This document shows positions 10,899 to 22,754 of a stretch of 64,000 bases of DNA, piece after piece (positions within the stretch are counted from its first letter, which is position 1; every line of letters starts with the position of its first letter). The stretch comes from Bryoerythrophyllum caledonicum (Eukaryota; Streptophyta; Bryopsida; Pottiales; Pottiaceae): positions 16,187,218-16,251,217 of the forward strand of contig OZ020514.1 of the NCBI GenBank assembly GCA_963971425.1, in the 5' to 3' direction. Position numbers and translations under genes: made by a program. The notes below the pieces were generated by a model. It was not told where the DNA came from, did not search any database, and worked only from the letters and a program-made list of their open reading frames with translations.

Positions 10899-13800
10899 CT
10901 ACCAGTATCCAGCTCTTAATGCTTTTTGAGTTGTGGCCCAACCCGCAAAATGCCCTCCACAAGCATCATTATGACAACCGACTAAAATCATAGACACCTC
11001 ACTAGGATTTATACACCGTCTAAGTACATCATCTTTGCCTCTCTTATAGAGAACACCACTTATCATAGTGTATGGTAAAGATTGATGAACTAATTTAGTT
11101 TTATCTTTGCTAGTGTATTCAATGGGAAAGGTGCCCTTTGTCAAATAATAGATGATATCAGCATATTCTTTTGGAATTATATCCAGTACCTCCACACCCT
11201 TTTTAACACTAAAGATGTGTGCATCCGGAAAATTATCATCTATAGACTCTGGATTAATGGTTTCACTCAAACGTGACAGAAAATCTGCATTTCGATGTAT
11301 TCTCCCTGGTCTGACATTGATGGTGAAGTCAAATTCTTGCAATAACAAAATCCACCTTGCAATACGGCCACTTAATTGAGGTTTATTGATCATGTACTTT
11401 AAAGCATCATGATCAATATGAAAGGTAAACTTATATCCCAATAAATAATGTCTATATTTTTGAACAGAGAAGATCATGCCAAGACCTTCTCGTTCGGTTA
11501 CAGAATAATTCCTTTCTGGGGCACTCAACTGCCGACTTGCAAAGTAAATTGGTCTATCATGACCTTTAGAATTTTTCTGGCTTAAGACACTTCCAATTGC
11601 TACATTAGAAGCATCAACATACACTTCAAAAGGCTTTGACCAATTAGGACGAATCAGAACATGTGCTTTACTAAGACGACGTTTTAACTTGTTAAAGGCC
11701 TTAGTACAATCATCTGTCCATACCCCTGGTAGTAATGTTTGTTTTGTTAAAACATTCAAAGGTGCTGTTATAAAAGCAAACTTATATATAAATCGTCTAT
11801 AATAGCCCGTTGCACCTAGAAATCCTTTTAGTCCAGTTAGATGTTCAGGTATGTCCATTTTGAGGATAATGTCAACTTTGTCTGGGTCAACCGATATTCC
11901 TTCACTTGAAACAACATGACCTAATAATTTACCACATACAGTGGCAAACTCAGACTTAGCAGCATTTATGGATATACCATACTCTCTACATCGGTCAAAA
12001 CATTTCTTTAAATCTTTTGAATGATCTGCCTTAGAACCAAACACACAAAAATCATCTAAAAATATCTCCATGAATTTTCTAAGATATTTTATGAAGGCTT
12101 GAGTCATAACTCTTTGGAATGCTGCCGGAGCATTACACAATCCAAATGGCATGACATTATATGCAAAAGTTCCCCAGTCTGTGGTGAAAGTGGTCAATGG
12201 TTTATCTTCTGGGGCTATTTGAACTTGGTTATAACCCGAGAATCCATCCAAGAAAGAATAACACTCATGACCAGCTACACCATCTAGGACTGCATCAGAA
12301 AATGGTAAAGGAAAGAAATCTTTCTTGGTTGCTTTGTTCAACTGTCTAAAATCCTGACAAATACGGATCTTACTATTCTTTTTAGGTACTATGACAATAG
12401 GTGACACCCACTCACTAAATGGCACGGGATAAATGAAATTACACTCCAGTAATTTATCAATTTCCTCTTTAACCATTAGAGAATACTTTGGGTTCATCCT
12501 ATATTGCCTTTGCCTAACAGGTTTAGCATCCGCTTCTAGGATAATCCGATGTTGACAAACATCAGGAGGTATACCTTTCAGGTCTTTGTAAGTCCAAGCA
12601 AAGGCATCCTTTTCCTTCTTAAAGAATTCCAACCACTCATCATATTCTTTAGGACTTAGTCCATCATAGAGCTTAATAGGCTTAGGATCTTCCTTAGTGC
12701 CTAAATTCATTTCCATAGTATTTTTTACTAAAGGTCGAACACTAGGTACTTTGTCACCTAGCAATTCATCAGATTCTGACACATAGAGAGGTTCCTTATC
12801 AGATTCGCCCTCAATAGTAATGTTAAAAATAGGAGAATTTTGCCATGCTTCAATAGCTGCATCCGAGTCATCAACTTGACTAGGAGGGACAAAATACTCT
12901 CCAGGACTTAAACTTTTAAACGTAGGCATATCCTCGATAACGTTAGTGTCCTCAAGTTCAGATTCTGATTTTGGATTAGTGGTCCACTCAGAACCATCAT
13001 CTTGGGTCTCACCATGGTAGTTGGCAGGAAACATGGGAAGAATGATTTTACTTTTATCCTTTCCAATAGTCAAAGTCCCTTTACCCCAATCGTCCTTCGC
13101 TTTGGCTAATGACAACCAAGGTCTGCCAAGAAGGATCGGATACGTGGAAATGGACTCACTCACTTTAAAGACAATATAATCAATTTTATAATCGATTCCA
13201 CCGATTATCGTATTTAATTGTATTAATTTTCCCTAGGGTTTGACTCTACTTTGATCGGCCATTCTTAAGATAATGGGAGTAGGAACTATTTTGGTTATAC
13301 CCAATTCTTCCATAGTGTCAACATTCATCAAGTTAACACTACTTCCACTATCTACTTGTACTCCATCAATCAAAGTTCCATCTATAATCACATCAACTGT
13401 AGGTGCTCCCGGATCTTAGGAAATATCATGGACATTTACAACTTCAGGTTGAACATTACTTGCCTCACTTTTTGTTTTTGCCTTAGAATTTTTTACATTA
13501 CTCTCTTCAATTGTTTTAGCTCTCTTACGGATTAATGAGGATGTTAATTCATTTTTGCAAAATGGTGATAAAGCAAGTAGTTGTCTCAAGGATATTTGAG
13601 GTTGTAACCTATCCAAATCCGTGAGTATATCATATCGATGCATCCCAACAGCTAACCTCATGATTCTATTGTGTTTTCTCTTTTTTAAGGACAAAGATGG
13701 TTCTTTTACTATCTTCTTTGAAGGCATATAAAAAGTAGGTTGTTCCAAAGGTTTCATTGAAGTATTTGGTTTTTCTATAATCGCAGGCTTAAGGACTACT

Positions 13801-13940
13801 TTTTCTGGCAAAGGAGATGGTTTAGATTTTTCTTGGGAATCATTGCTTGTCATTTCAACTATTTGTGGTGATGGTTTAAGAACTTCTGGTCTTTTTAGTA
13901 TAGTTGGCATATTTCTATCAAGTACAGGATTAAGTTTCAC
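10899..13940 (-). CDS. Protease, reverse transcriptase and RNase H region of gag-pol
   Basis: One frame with two internal TAR codons (TAA 13416-13418, TAG 13233-13235). The protease motif is VDSGSSVNLM. Reverse transcriptase follows with the fingers motif ICQDFRQLNKATKK, the palm IFLDDFCVFG (FLDDF in place of the common YVDD or YIDD) and LGHVVSSEGI. RNase H shows VYVDASNVAIGSVLSQ, ERNYSVTERE and HIDHDALKYM. From 13163 to 10899 the frame is unbroken for 754 codons, so the polymerase portion looks intact. Together these copy element RNA into cDNA inside virus-like particles. The FLDDF core resembles Athila/Tat-type RT. Confidence 0.93.
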
Positions 13941-13997
13941 TCTACTATAATCATTCTCTGAGCTACTAACAGGTTCTTTTTCAAGAGATTATTTGGC

Positions 13998-16430
13998 TTA
14001 TGATCTAGTGATAAAGACATCATAAGGTGTATCAATAGCCATATAGTTAACATTTCTAGAATTAGAAGACTCTATTTCTTGAATTTGAACTTGTTTTCTA
14101 ACATTAGGGAACTCAGTAATTATGGCTGTGCAAAAGGTGGAAACATGTCCTGTTTGACCACACCTCCCACACAAGGGATTAAACCCTACTTGTTGTCGCT
14201 TATTTGTGCATTCCCTAGAATAATGACCCGACTCTCCACACCTATAACATACTACTTCTTTGTTCCCATCCTGGTTAGGTCCTTTCCAAACTTGGTGTTG
14301 ACTATAACCGTTATTTCCTCTTGGTTGGTTATTATTATTCCCATGTTTGATGAAAGGTCGTTTGGATGTAATTCTATAAGGTTGTTTTTGGTTATTATCT
14401 TGAGAAGGTTGTTCTTGCACTAAGGCTTTAACTTCCTTGATATTTTTACAAGTAGTTATATCATGACCTTTTGCACCACAATATGCACATTTAAGTTTAG
14501 GAATTCCTCTTATAGGATATCTATACTCGGTGGCTAAGTGTCCGTGACCTTTACAATTACTACACCAAATATTAGTTCGTTAATTTGTAGGTTTAGGTCT
14601 TTTATTTCTACCTTCATTAACTTGTACTGACAATTCCTTAAATTGTTTTTGTAAGGCTTGTAATTCACTTTCCTCATGATTGGGAGGCATCAATGCAAGT
14701 TGTTGCTCTCTTGGATGATGTAGTCCTTGTATAGTTAATTGAGGTTGACTAGATATTGACCTAGGATAATAATCTCTCCCACTATTATCCATTCCATACT
14801 CTGTAGTTACACGTAAAAGATATGGGTCCTGATATGGGGTTCTTCTCGTCTGTAACAACATATTAGATCGCTGCATAGCAGCTTCCCAATTTCTAGCAGC
14901 TTCATATGCTGCAGTTAAATTTGCTGGGTTGGACAGTTTAACTTGGTATATACACATAGGATCTAATAATCCTCTAGTGAAGGTATTAGTGATCCAGGCT
15001 TCTGGCATATTATGATCTCGCCATCTATTCAATAAGTTTCTTAGACGAGTATAATATCCAGCTATAGTTTATGTGGGATACATTTGAAAACTTTGCAACT
15101 GATCTTGCAAAGTGTTATGGTAGGACTGTGGTCTAAACCTTGTTAAAAAAGACTCTTTTAACGCTTCCCAATCTACCGGTCTAGGATTTAAAGCTGCATA
15201 CCACCTTTGAGCTTCCTCTAGTAAATTACCAGGAAAACTAGTGATATACTTGTCAATAGCTAAATTATTAGCTGCTGCCACTACTTGGAATCGTTCCAAG
15301 TAGGAATCCGGGTCTTCCCCTAAATCTCCATAAAATATAGGAAAAGGGGCAATGTTTAACATTCTGTGTTGAGCCATAGCAAATGGATTTTCAAAATCCC
15401 CTTCAGGAGTAGATGGAGTTGATGGTGGAGTAGGTGGTGGAGATTCTTCAGAAAAAGATGAGGTAGAAAAAATCACAGGACGGGGTGGTACTCTAGGAGA
15501 TAGTGACCATCTAGGTGAATCTGATGAAGAAGAGTCACTTTGATCTTCGTCACTTATACTATACTCACCAGCTTTACTACCCCGTGTTTTACTACTCTCA
15601 CTATTAAAGACTCCTCCTTTTAAAATACTGGACCCTACTTCTTCTCCATTTACACTTAATTGATCTATCACATTTTGTGCATAAAAATTCAATGTTGTTG
15701 GTTCAAGAGTACGTCTAGAAACATCCTCTAGACTTTGACGGAAATTCTTCTCTTTTCTGTCTAACTGTAGGGAACTCTCAACACTTTCTGTTCTTATTTT
15801 TTGAATAAACTTTTCTAGGGAAATAATTGCTTCCTCGTTAGTAATGTTAGGAATATCCTCTAATTCTTTTTCAATTTTAAGATCTAATTTTTTATAAAAG
15901 AATTCCGGATATGGAATTTTAAACTCTGTTGGGTGGAAAGGTCTATTGTCCTCTAGAACACTTTGAGTGGTGGATATGGTTGCTACTGGAGTCTTGAAGG
16001 ATTGTTCTTCCTCTTTTGATTGGTTTATTAGACTACTGTCCGACTTATATCCCCTCTCTCTAGTCTTTGAACTAGATTGGTCACTCCAGGTTTCTAGCCT
16101 TAATTTCTTTGGACTAGAGTTACCTGATCGTGAAATGTATTGTTGTCCTTTTTTCCTTCTCCTTACTCTAAAACTTTTTGAGGTAAGTCCCTTAGTTGTT
16201 AAACTGAACTTGAGTGAATGAGGAAGAGTTTGAACTTTTGTGTCTTGTTGAGTGAATTCTAAGTTTTCTGCGGGCAACTGAACTTCTGCAGGTATAGGTG
16301 GAGATGGATTATTAAAGGTTGAATTTATTGCTAACAATATAGGTCTCTCCCTTTTTGCTATCCTTTTCTTGTAACGTTCGGCTCTTTCTAGCCTTTGTTC
16401 TTCAATTTTACCTTTACCCCTATCTGACAT
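13998..16430 (-). CDS. Gag polyprotein with four zinc knuckles
   Basis: From ATG 16430 (MSDRGKGKIEEQ) a Ser/Pro-rich N-terminus leads to the retrotransposon gag capsid domain (FPGNLLEEAQRWYAALNP). A nucleocapsid with four CCHC-type knuckles follows at about 14000-14570. The first has Tyr instead of the last Cys (CSNCKGHGHLATEY); the others are regular (CAYCGAKGHDITTC, CYRCGESGHYSREC, CGRCGQTGHVSTFC). In-frame TAA codons lie at 15069-15071, 14580-14582, 13998-14000 and 13989-13991, each with protein-like sequence on both sides. The tail TRS-TAA-AK-TAA-S reads naturally as TRSQAKQS. Gag forms the particle and binds RNA. Confidence 0.85.
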
Positions 16431-16499
16431 TGGTAGGTGCCATAAGGATTTGAAACATTTTAACTTTCCAAGTGAATTGTTCAAAGAATGTTGACTGTG

Positions 16500-16784
16500 T
16501 TAATTCAAACAAAGGTATAATGCTTCTTCCGTTAAGTTCATTCCGTCAACTTCCCATTCAATGTTTCTAGGATACTTATACATGGTTAATAAAGCTCCCA
16601 TTTCATTTTCTCCCAACCATTCACTGGCTATACCTATCAAAAGATCTATTTCATTTTCAGCCATTTTCAAATATTCCCCGTCATAAGGACCTATCTTGGG
16701 GTACATACAAATTGTGTTGATTAATCTCCTGATTATTTTTCCACCACTAACTGGGGTACATAGAGGATCACACTCTTGACTCAT
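16500..16784 (-). CDS. Leader ORF 4, 94 codons, in frame with gag
   Basis: Starts at ATG 16784, which overlaps the TGA of leader ORF 3 as ATGA. Its sequence is a diverged copy of ORF 3: both share EID-LI--A-EWL, a YP motif and a terminal EALYLC-N. Its first stop is TAA at 16500-16502, after which the same frame continues 23 codons to the gag ATG and on through pol. If TAA is read as Gln, ORF 4, gag and pol form one 2288-codon frame (16784-9918) ended by TGA. Function unknown. No homologous family recognised. Confidence 0.6.
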   Translation of the reverse strand: MSQECDPLCTPVSGGKIIRRLINTICMYPKIGPYDGEYLKMAENEIDLLIGIASEWLGENEMGALLTMYKYPRNIEWEVDGMNLTEEALYLCLN

Positions 16785-17113
16785 TTTATCATTGGGATAT
16801 TTGTTTGGTATTCAAGAAACTCCAAAGAGTTTTAATTTGTGCAAAGGTAGAGAGCTTCCATGGATAGGTTTAGTTCATTTTCTTTATTTATAGGATAACC
16901 CAAATATGTCAACAATTCCCCTATCTCAAGTTCACTCAACCACTCTTTTGCTTGTTCAATTAATTTATCTATTTCAGTTTCTACTATTGCTAAATATTTC
17001 CTATCATGACTGATAAAAGTTTCATAGAAAGCTATTCTGGCATACAAGAATTTAAGGGATTTATTTCTTCTACTTTTAGAATCTAGGCGTTCAATTTTTC
17101 TCATTTGCTCCAT
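16781..17113 (-). CDS. Leader ORF 3, small helical protein
   Basis: Starts at ATG 17113 (or 17104) overlapping the end of ORF 2. It runs 93 codons to a TAA at 16832-16834. Reading on, it meets a TGA at 16781-16783 that overlaps the ORF 4 start as ATGA. It resembles ORF 4 and more weakly ORF 2: an R/K-rich N-terminus, a Leu/Ile/Glu-rich helical middle (VETEIDKLIEQAKEWL), YP, then EALYLCTN. Small, acidic, no Cys cluster. The stop-start overlap suggests coupled translation. Role unknown. Confidence 0.55.
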
Positions 17114-17399
17114 TCAGAAAACAATAGTGACGCCAATCAGTTAGTGTAAATTGTTCTATCTGAAATTCTCGTGACAATGGTTCTATTATCAATTCTCTTG
17201 GGTAATTGAATTTTTGTAAGAAAGTATTGATGATTTTTTTTCTATTAATGGAATGTTGGTTGTTTTCTTTAATGTGTTCTATTTCTATCTCCAAAAGTCT
17301 AAATAATTTACCCTCATTGTATTGAATTTTAGAATAAATTATTAACAATCTTTTTAACCTTGTTCGTTGTTCCTTAAAAGTCTCAATTGAGGAACTCAT
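17091..17399 (-). CDS. Leader ORF 2, small helical protein
   Basis: ATG at 17399 overlaps the TGA of ORF 1 as ATGA, and the ORF ends in TGA at 17091-17093 with no internal stop. Its 102 residues share the pattern of ORFs 3 and 4: R-RLKRLL near the N-terminus, LEIEIEHI in the middle, FNYPREL and a Trp/Cys-containing tail. It looks like the most diverged member of a tandem triplication. Function unknown. Confidence 0.55.
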   Translation of the reverse strand: MSSSIETFKEQRTRLKRLLIIYSKIQYNEGKLFRLLEIEIEHIKENNQHSINRKKIINTFLQKFNYPRELIIEPLSREFQIEQFTLTDWRHYCFLNGANEKN

Positions 17400-17896
17400 T
17401 TCTTAAATACATAATAAATCAAAGGCTACACTAACGGGAATTCTGAATCTTTAGATAAGAAGTCGGGAAAAAATACTTTGCTCTCCAAGTTTTGTTTACT
17501 ATAAACAAAGATATAAATTTCCCTATTAAACTTATACCCGTTCCAAGCCCCAATACCTTTAGAAATTAATGGTTGTGTCTGGAGTTTCAATCTGCCATAT
17601 TGGGCGAAAAGGTAGTGTAGTTGATATTTTAAGTACAATGTCATTTTCTTAACAATTACTTCATTGAAACCCTCGCCCTTACTCCACACTTTGTTTAAAA
17701 TTAATTGTTTAATTTCTAAGGGTAGTTGTTCAAATTTTTCTTGAAATGATTTATCAGTTTTTAGGTGAGCTCCATAAAACTGGAATCCTTGTCCATAATA
17801 CGCACCTCTATAGACGTAGTAAAGGGCGCTAAATAAATACGGACCACTAAAGAAGTCACTCAAAGCTTCTTTAGAAATCTCCCATGGGAACGACAT
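17396..17896 (-). CDS. Leader ORF 1, aromatic-rich protein of about 166 codons
   Basis: First ORF after the 5' LTR and PBS, from ATG 17896 (MSFPWEISKEALSDFF). It has many Tyr, Phe and Trp residues (FSALYYVYRGAYYGQGFQFY). A TAG at 17426-17428 is followed in frame by nine codons and a TGA at 17396-17398 that overlaps the ORF 2 ATG. It is unrelated to ORFs 2-4 as far as I can see. It sits upstream of gag, an unusual place for a Ty3/gypsy element to carry a gene. I do not recognise it. Confidence 0.55.
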
Positions 17897-18144
17897 ACTT
17901 TCCCAGTATAGTCTCCCATGTACACTTCTACACTTATATCAACTTAATTCTTTTAAGTTGATGTTTAATGAATCACTCATTAAACCACTCAAATTAATTA
18001 ATTAATTTTTTATTTTTTATTTTTTTTTGTTAATTGATAACTTCTTTGAAGAAATCAATACTATTGAAGACTAACTATATTTTTAAACTTTTCAATTTTA
18101 TTATTTTTTTTCAATTAGAAACTACTTAAGGTTTGACGGTACCA

Positions 18145-18162
18145 TCCCCAGCATGGTCGCCA
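18145..18162 (-). other. Primer binding site, tRNA-Arg-like
   Basis: The minus strand reads TGGCGACCATGCTGGGGA, starting with the TGG that pairs with a tRNA CCA end, four bases downstream of the 5' LTR. The GCTGGGGA tail is like PBSs of plant Ogre/Tat elements assigned to tRNA-Arg. The exact tRNA needs alignment to the host set. Confidence 0.8.
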
Positions 18163-18166
18163 AAAA

Positions 18167-19942
18167 TGTAAGGTTTTAAAACTTGGGTCGACTTACAAAA
18201 CACCTAGGCTACACCCACCTTTAGGTTCGTTCTAGGGGATGATCTGGCGTCTAGACTTAGGTAGTTATCTCTAATTCCACTAATATATGTGTCAATTGTT
18301 GTTTGCTTTAAGGTTTTGAAGGTAAAAGTGTATCTATAACCTACACTCTTAAGGATTTTTACTTATTACTCTTATTCCCACAAGCATGTGTAATTATGAC
18401 GTGAGCCTTGCTCATTGTCATTATTCTGTGAAGTGCCCATCGACTTCTAACCTATACCCTCATGGGTAAATGGATTCTATCCATTTTCATGCTCATTGCC
18501 AATTCCTTAATTAGTTCAAGTTAATAAATCACAATCTAACCTCTAGCAACGAGCTCCAAGCTTCCTTATGTCTTCACTTTATACTTCTCGTCATCATACC
18601 TTTAAACCACAAGTTAAAGCACAAACAACACACAAGGAATAATGAACACTATTCTTAAAGATTCAAAGTATTAAGTCTAATTCTTGACTCAATTAACTAG
18701 ATGCACTATTATCTCTTTTAATTAGACTTTCTATATTTTGAATATTTCTTTATATCAAACTTTTATTCCTTTGTTAATTCTAACTTACTTACTACACTAT
18801 TATCTTTCATATAATCTTACAATTTCTAAGGATATTCTTGTAATATAAGTTTTGATCAATTCTACTACTTAGCTAGTCTTAAAGATTAACTTTAAACACA
18901 ATTAGACTCTTGATCTACAATTTATAATGTAATTACTTGACTCACAAGTCAATGTAATTTCCACATTATGTGATCAACTCAACCATGTGTTGATCAAACA
19001 TTAATAATCAAAATTATTAATTCACAATTTAATATTGCATTTGTAATTGAAACTTCAATTCTCATGAATTTCAATTCCAACGATTCTGAATCACAACTTC
19101 AAACAAACATTAGTACATCATATACATAATGCATTCTATCAAAATTAATTATAAGCAATTTAAAATTAATTTTATTCTCAATTGCAATTAATTTTACTTC
19201 ATTTTTATGCATCAATGATTCAATTGTCTTGCATATTTTTTTGTTTCTATATTTATTTTATTTAATTATTATTATTTTTTTACAATTTGTTCACAAATTG
19301 GTACTGTAGCTATTCAATTTCTACTCTAACCAATTTCACTTCCAAAATTCACAAATTTAATTTATTTATTATAAATTCTATTCTAGTGAATTTTGTAATC
19401 TCATTACAATTCTTCTTCACATTTAACTTCCACAATTCATAATTTTGAATTTAATTCCTTTACTTAATGTGTCTTATTACACATGAACAATTTCACACAA
19501 CAATTACAATTATGTAGCTAGCAACTCGTAGACTTACACATAATTCAATAATTTAATATATTTCACACAAATTTCTTACAAATCACATGTAAGAATTCTT
19601 ACTAGCTTCAATCCAAACTAGGACTCACATAAATTTCTTCAAATGTGGTGTGATCATCATCACTTTTTATTCACTTATACTATCTAATTACGAAAAGGTA
19701 CCACTTTTTCTAATGACTTTTCCTATCACCTCTTTTGTTTAATTTCAAAACCTTTTCATATCATTAGGAGTTATGTCCTTTCTTCGTACCCTTCTAATTC
19801 TATTTTCTATTTACTTTAGTAATTTCTATTTATTTTTTATTTTACTTCTACTTTTACTTTTACTTTATTCTTTTGAAGTTGTTTTTATAGCTTTTGAGCT
19901 CTAATTTTTGAAATTTAACAACTTTATCATTTTGGCTCTACA
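18167..19942 (-). repeat. 5' LTR, complete, 1776 bp
   Basis: Bounded on the plus strand by TGTAAGG at 18167 and CTCTACA at 19942, so the ends are TG...CA with a short inverted TGTA/TACA. It should carry the promoter, but no TATA box or transcription start can be assigned with confidence in such AT-rich sequence. The first 538 bp have no partner in the window because the other LTR is cut. Confidence 0.93.
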
Positions 19943-19968
19943 AAGTACCTATTTAATCCAGGAACCAT

Positions 19969-20565
19969 TTATAAAGTAAGCAATACTTGCTGAATGTGCC
20001 ATGGTTCAAGCAGTCTTCGTCTAAACTTTCCATCCATCTCATGTGCACAAAGATACGCCTTTACCAAGCGAGAAGCTCACTGGGGAAGAATGAACGGAAG
20101 CGAGGCCGTTCCAACGTTAGGTGTAACATTGCGGGCATTGGGAAAGGCCATTTCACCACTCCATGGCTTTGGAAAGTAGCAAGTAAGGTCTCCGTTGAAG
20201 ATATGCCGCATTGGCTGGTCATCAACCACTAGTACTCTGTCAGGGAGACAAAAAGTCTTAGTGCTCCAATCAATTGATAGTCTCCAAAGGACCTTGTCAC
20301 AGAAAGGATAATGATGTGGCCTTGAGCACTTGTTTCGGCTGTAGACAAAAAGAAGTCGAGTCCGTATATCTTTGGGGAGGATAACATCAAGAACCTTCAT
20401 TAGGCGCGACGGAATCATGGAAGACAACACACCGACATGAAAGAATCTCAAAAGGATTTTAAAGAATTCTAGGAGACTAGGACAAACTACAATATTATCT
20501 CGATTGAAGCGTCGTGGGGTACAGTAATCGTATTTCTCACAACAAAGGACTCCGTTGAGGGACTG
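19969..20565 (-). pseudogene. FCP1/NIF-like HAD phosphatase fragment beside the retrotransposon
   Basis: The minus strand reads as a diverged FCP1-homology domain. It starts with SLNGVLCCEKYDY at about 20560 (the DxDx(T/V) nucleophile motif of HAD enzymes is degraded). It continues with PSLLEFFKILLRFFHVGV, SRLMKVLDVILP, the second acidic motif VLVVDDQPMRHIFN, and YFPKPWSGEMAFPN. An in-frame TGA lies at 20077-20079, and the frame ends at TAA 19969, just 26 bp from the LTR. The same PW(S/T)G signature occurs in the gene at 28869-30507, so these are paralogues. Loss of the nucleophile Asp argues against phosphatase activity. The 3' end may have been disrupted by the insertion. Confidence 0.6.
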
Positions 20566-22739
20566 TTGTAGTCTAGTGGTTTGTAATTCTCAAAGTTAAT
20601 CGAAATTAAGCTGAAGCGAGTCCATCTAACCAGATCGTTTCCAGGGATTTTTATCATGCATCAAACTCCTTATATCTTAACAACACTTCACACTTAATAC
20701 CTCAGCACATCCCAAAGGATGGCTTCCCCGGTACTATAGTAACCGGTAACAAGTAACTACAAGTGTTTAGTTTAAATCCTCTTGAGCATCAGAGTAGTTT
20801 TTCGGTAAGTTTTTACAGTGCCCGGAGAGTCACTGCCCTTTGTACTCGCAGTCCAGAGGCCACAATATCCATAATCTAACTCTACACCTTGCAAGAGTAA
20901 AAAAGGTTGCAGCTAGTTTACTGGTCTTCACAATCTACCGAAAGCTTATCCCGGTAAATCGGTCGCGCAAGCCCGGGTTCCAACCATAACCACACCTAAT
21001 GAATCAAACAAAGAATATACAAGAATCACAACAACCGAATGCTAAGAAAATCACATAAGCAAGGCAACCATCCACGGGGATCGTCGGTACTCATCCACTC
21101 TAAGGTTAGAAACCCCGGAATACTCTAAACTTAGGCATAGCCGGGGTCTCTCCCGGTGTACCAGGAAGGGGATACCACCCCTCCTCCCCACCAATCCAAA
21201 CACTTCCCACTTAAGGGAGACTATCATGAATAGCCGTGGGCTTTCAGGATCCCATCTCATAAGCAACTCTTCCCGGTCACACTGGTGAAGGGTTTGAAGT
21301 AGATCTTGGATCTTACTCCACCCATCTAACTTGGATATCCCACACCCTCCAAAAGCCTCTACTCACATTCATTATCATAACTTTCAACAAGCCACAACCT
21401 TGCACATCCTAGCAAAGACTTACTAGGAGGACTCAACCCTCTCCATCTCACACTAGCTCAACAAAAGACTCTAGACACAAGCAATGAAGGCAAGACACGA
21501 GCAAAGGAGTAAAGAGAAAAGTACTTAATACAATAGCCAAAGGCTCCTTAAGTACACAAAGGCTACTAGCTACCCTCCAAAACCAAATCCCCGAAAGGTG
21601 GAAATGGCATCTAGAGAGTGCACTAAAGTCAATAGCTACCTTCCAAAACTAGATCTCCAAAAGGTGGAAATCGCATCTAGAGAGTGCACAAAAGTCAATA
21701 GCTATCCTCCAAAAATAGATCCACTAAAAGATAAATTGGTATCTAGATCTTAAAATCAAAGGTAGTCTAGTCACCGGCGGATTATCGGAAGATCGATAAA
21801 CCGGAAGACTCCTCATCCGAGACTGGTAAAACATTCACTAACAAAAGTTAGTAGCCGGAGAAATCACTTAAGTGGTAGTGACCGGGTGCGCAATGGGGCC
21901 CCACCAACATCAGTACACTCACCCTAATGTTTAAATCTAGCAACTTTTAACAACATGCCACCAACCGGTAGGATAAATCAACAATAATACATAACATATA
22001 ACAAAGGCTCAACCGGAAGAACCATCCGGAAGAGTGGAATCATCTCCCGGTAGATCCATGGAAGGACTGACTGGAAGATTGAGTTCAAAAACTCAACCAC
22101 CTTCCTCAAAGTATTCCCCTTTTGCAATTCCTTCCCACTTGTTGGGGTCAATCTTGAAAAGCGTCCGTGTTACTGGTGGAGTCATGTTGTCCGGGATGGA
22201 CTTATTTTGGGATGTGCCTTGTATTTAGACCAATCATTTATAACAAATTTTGGTCCGGCCCGGAAAACATAAGTATATAGGACAACCAGTGTACTTTCTC
22301 CAGAATACTTTACTAAATTAACATAGATGTAGATATCGCATGTAACTAGTAACATGACAAATAAAACAACATCACAATTGACCACTTTGAAGAGGTGACT
22401 TAGGAAACAAGAAGTTGGAAGAGGGTTTCCCGATTGACCGGGAAGCTCGGGAAAAAAAATAGAAAATTAGGCAAGGCCTAGAGATGAGGGGGGAAGTGGA
22501 GAAAACATAAAAGAATGCGTTTGCCAAACGATGGGACACCCGCAACCTCTTTCAACTCTTGGTCTTGTCTCTTGGATCTTCTCGCTGCGGCCACGAACCC
22601 CCTTGCACCACCAAACCCTATATTTGAAGCTTCAAACCCTAAGTGCCATCACACTCCTTCGAAACCCTAGCTTCCGCACTGCGGCAGAACCCCTCCTTGC
22701 TTCGACGACCACCACGCCTTCGTCTGAGCTCCAAATGGG
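20566..22739. other. Non-coding stretch with local tandem repeats
   Basis: No supported gene. Contains a three-unit tandem repeat (21570-21745) and scattered CCGGAAGA or CCGGTAAA words. It probably belongs to a decayed element. Confidence 0.4.
21570..21745. repeat. Tandem repeat, about 69 bp unit, three copies
   Basis: Three consecutive diverged copies of a unit containing TAGCTACC-TCCAAAA, AAAGGTGGAAAT and ATCTAGAGAGTGCAC. The third copy is the most degenerate. Confidence 0.75.
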
Positions 22740-22754
22740 ATGAAACTTGGCCAT

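Larger units (their letters stand above)
1..19942 (-). mobile_element. Ty3/gypsy LTR retrotransposon, non-chromovirus type, about 20.5 kb
   Basis: Two near-identical long terminal repeats (1-1239, truncated by the window edge, and 18167-19942) flank a minus-strand interior. In transcription order it holds a PBS, small leader ORFs, gag with CCHC knuckles, protease, reverse transcriptase, RNase H and integrase. A region of about 8.7 kb with further ORFs follows before a purine-rich tract and the 3' LTR. Pol order (RT before integrase) makes it Ty3/gypsy. There is no chromodomain after integrase, and the RT active site reads FLDDF, so it is closer to the Athila/Tat-type branch than to chromoviruses. 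The right flank begins AAGTA, but the left flank and target duplication lie outside the window. About 538 bp of the left LTR is missing. Confidence 0.93.
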
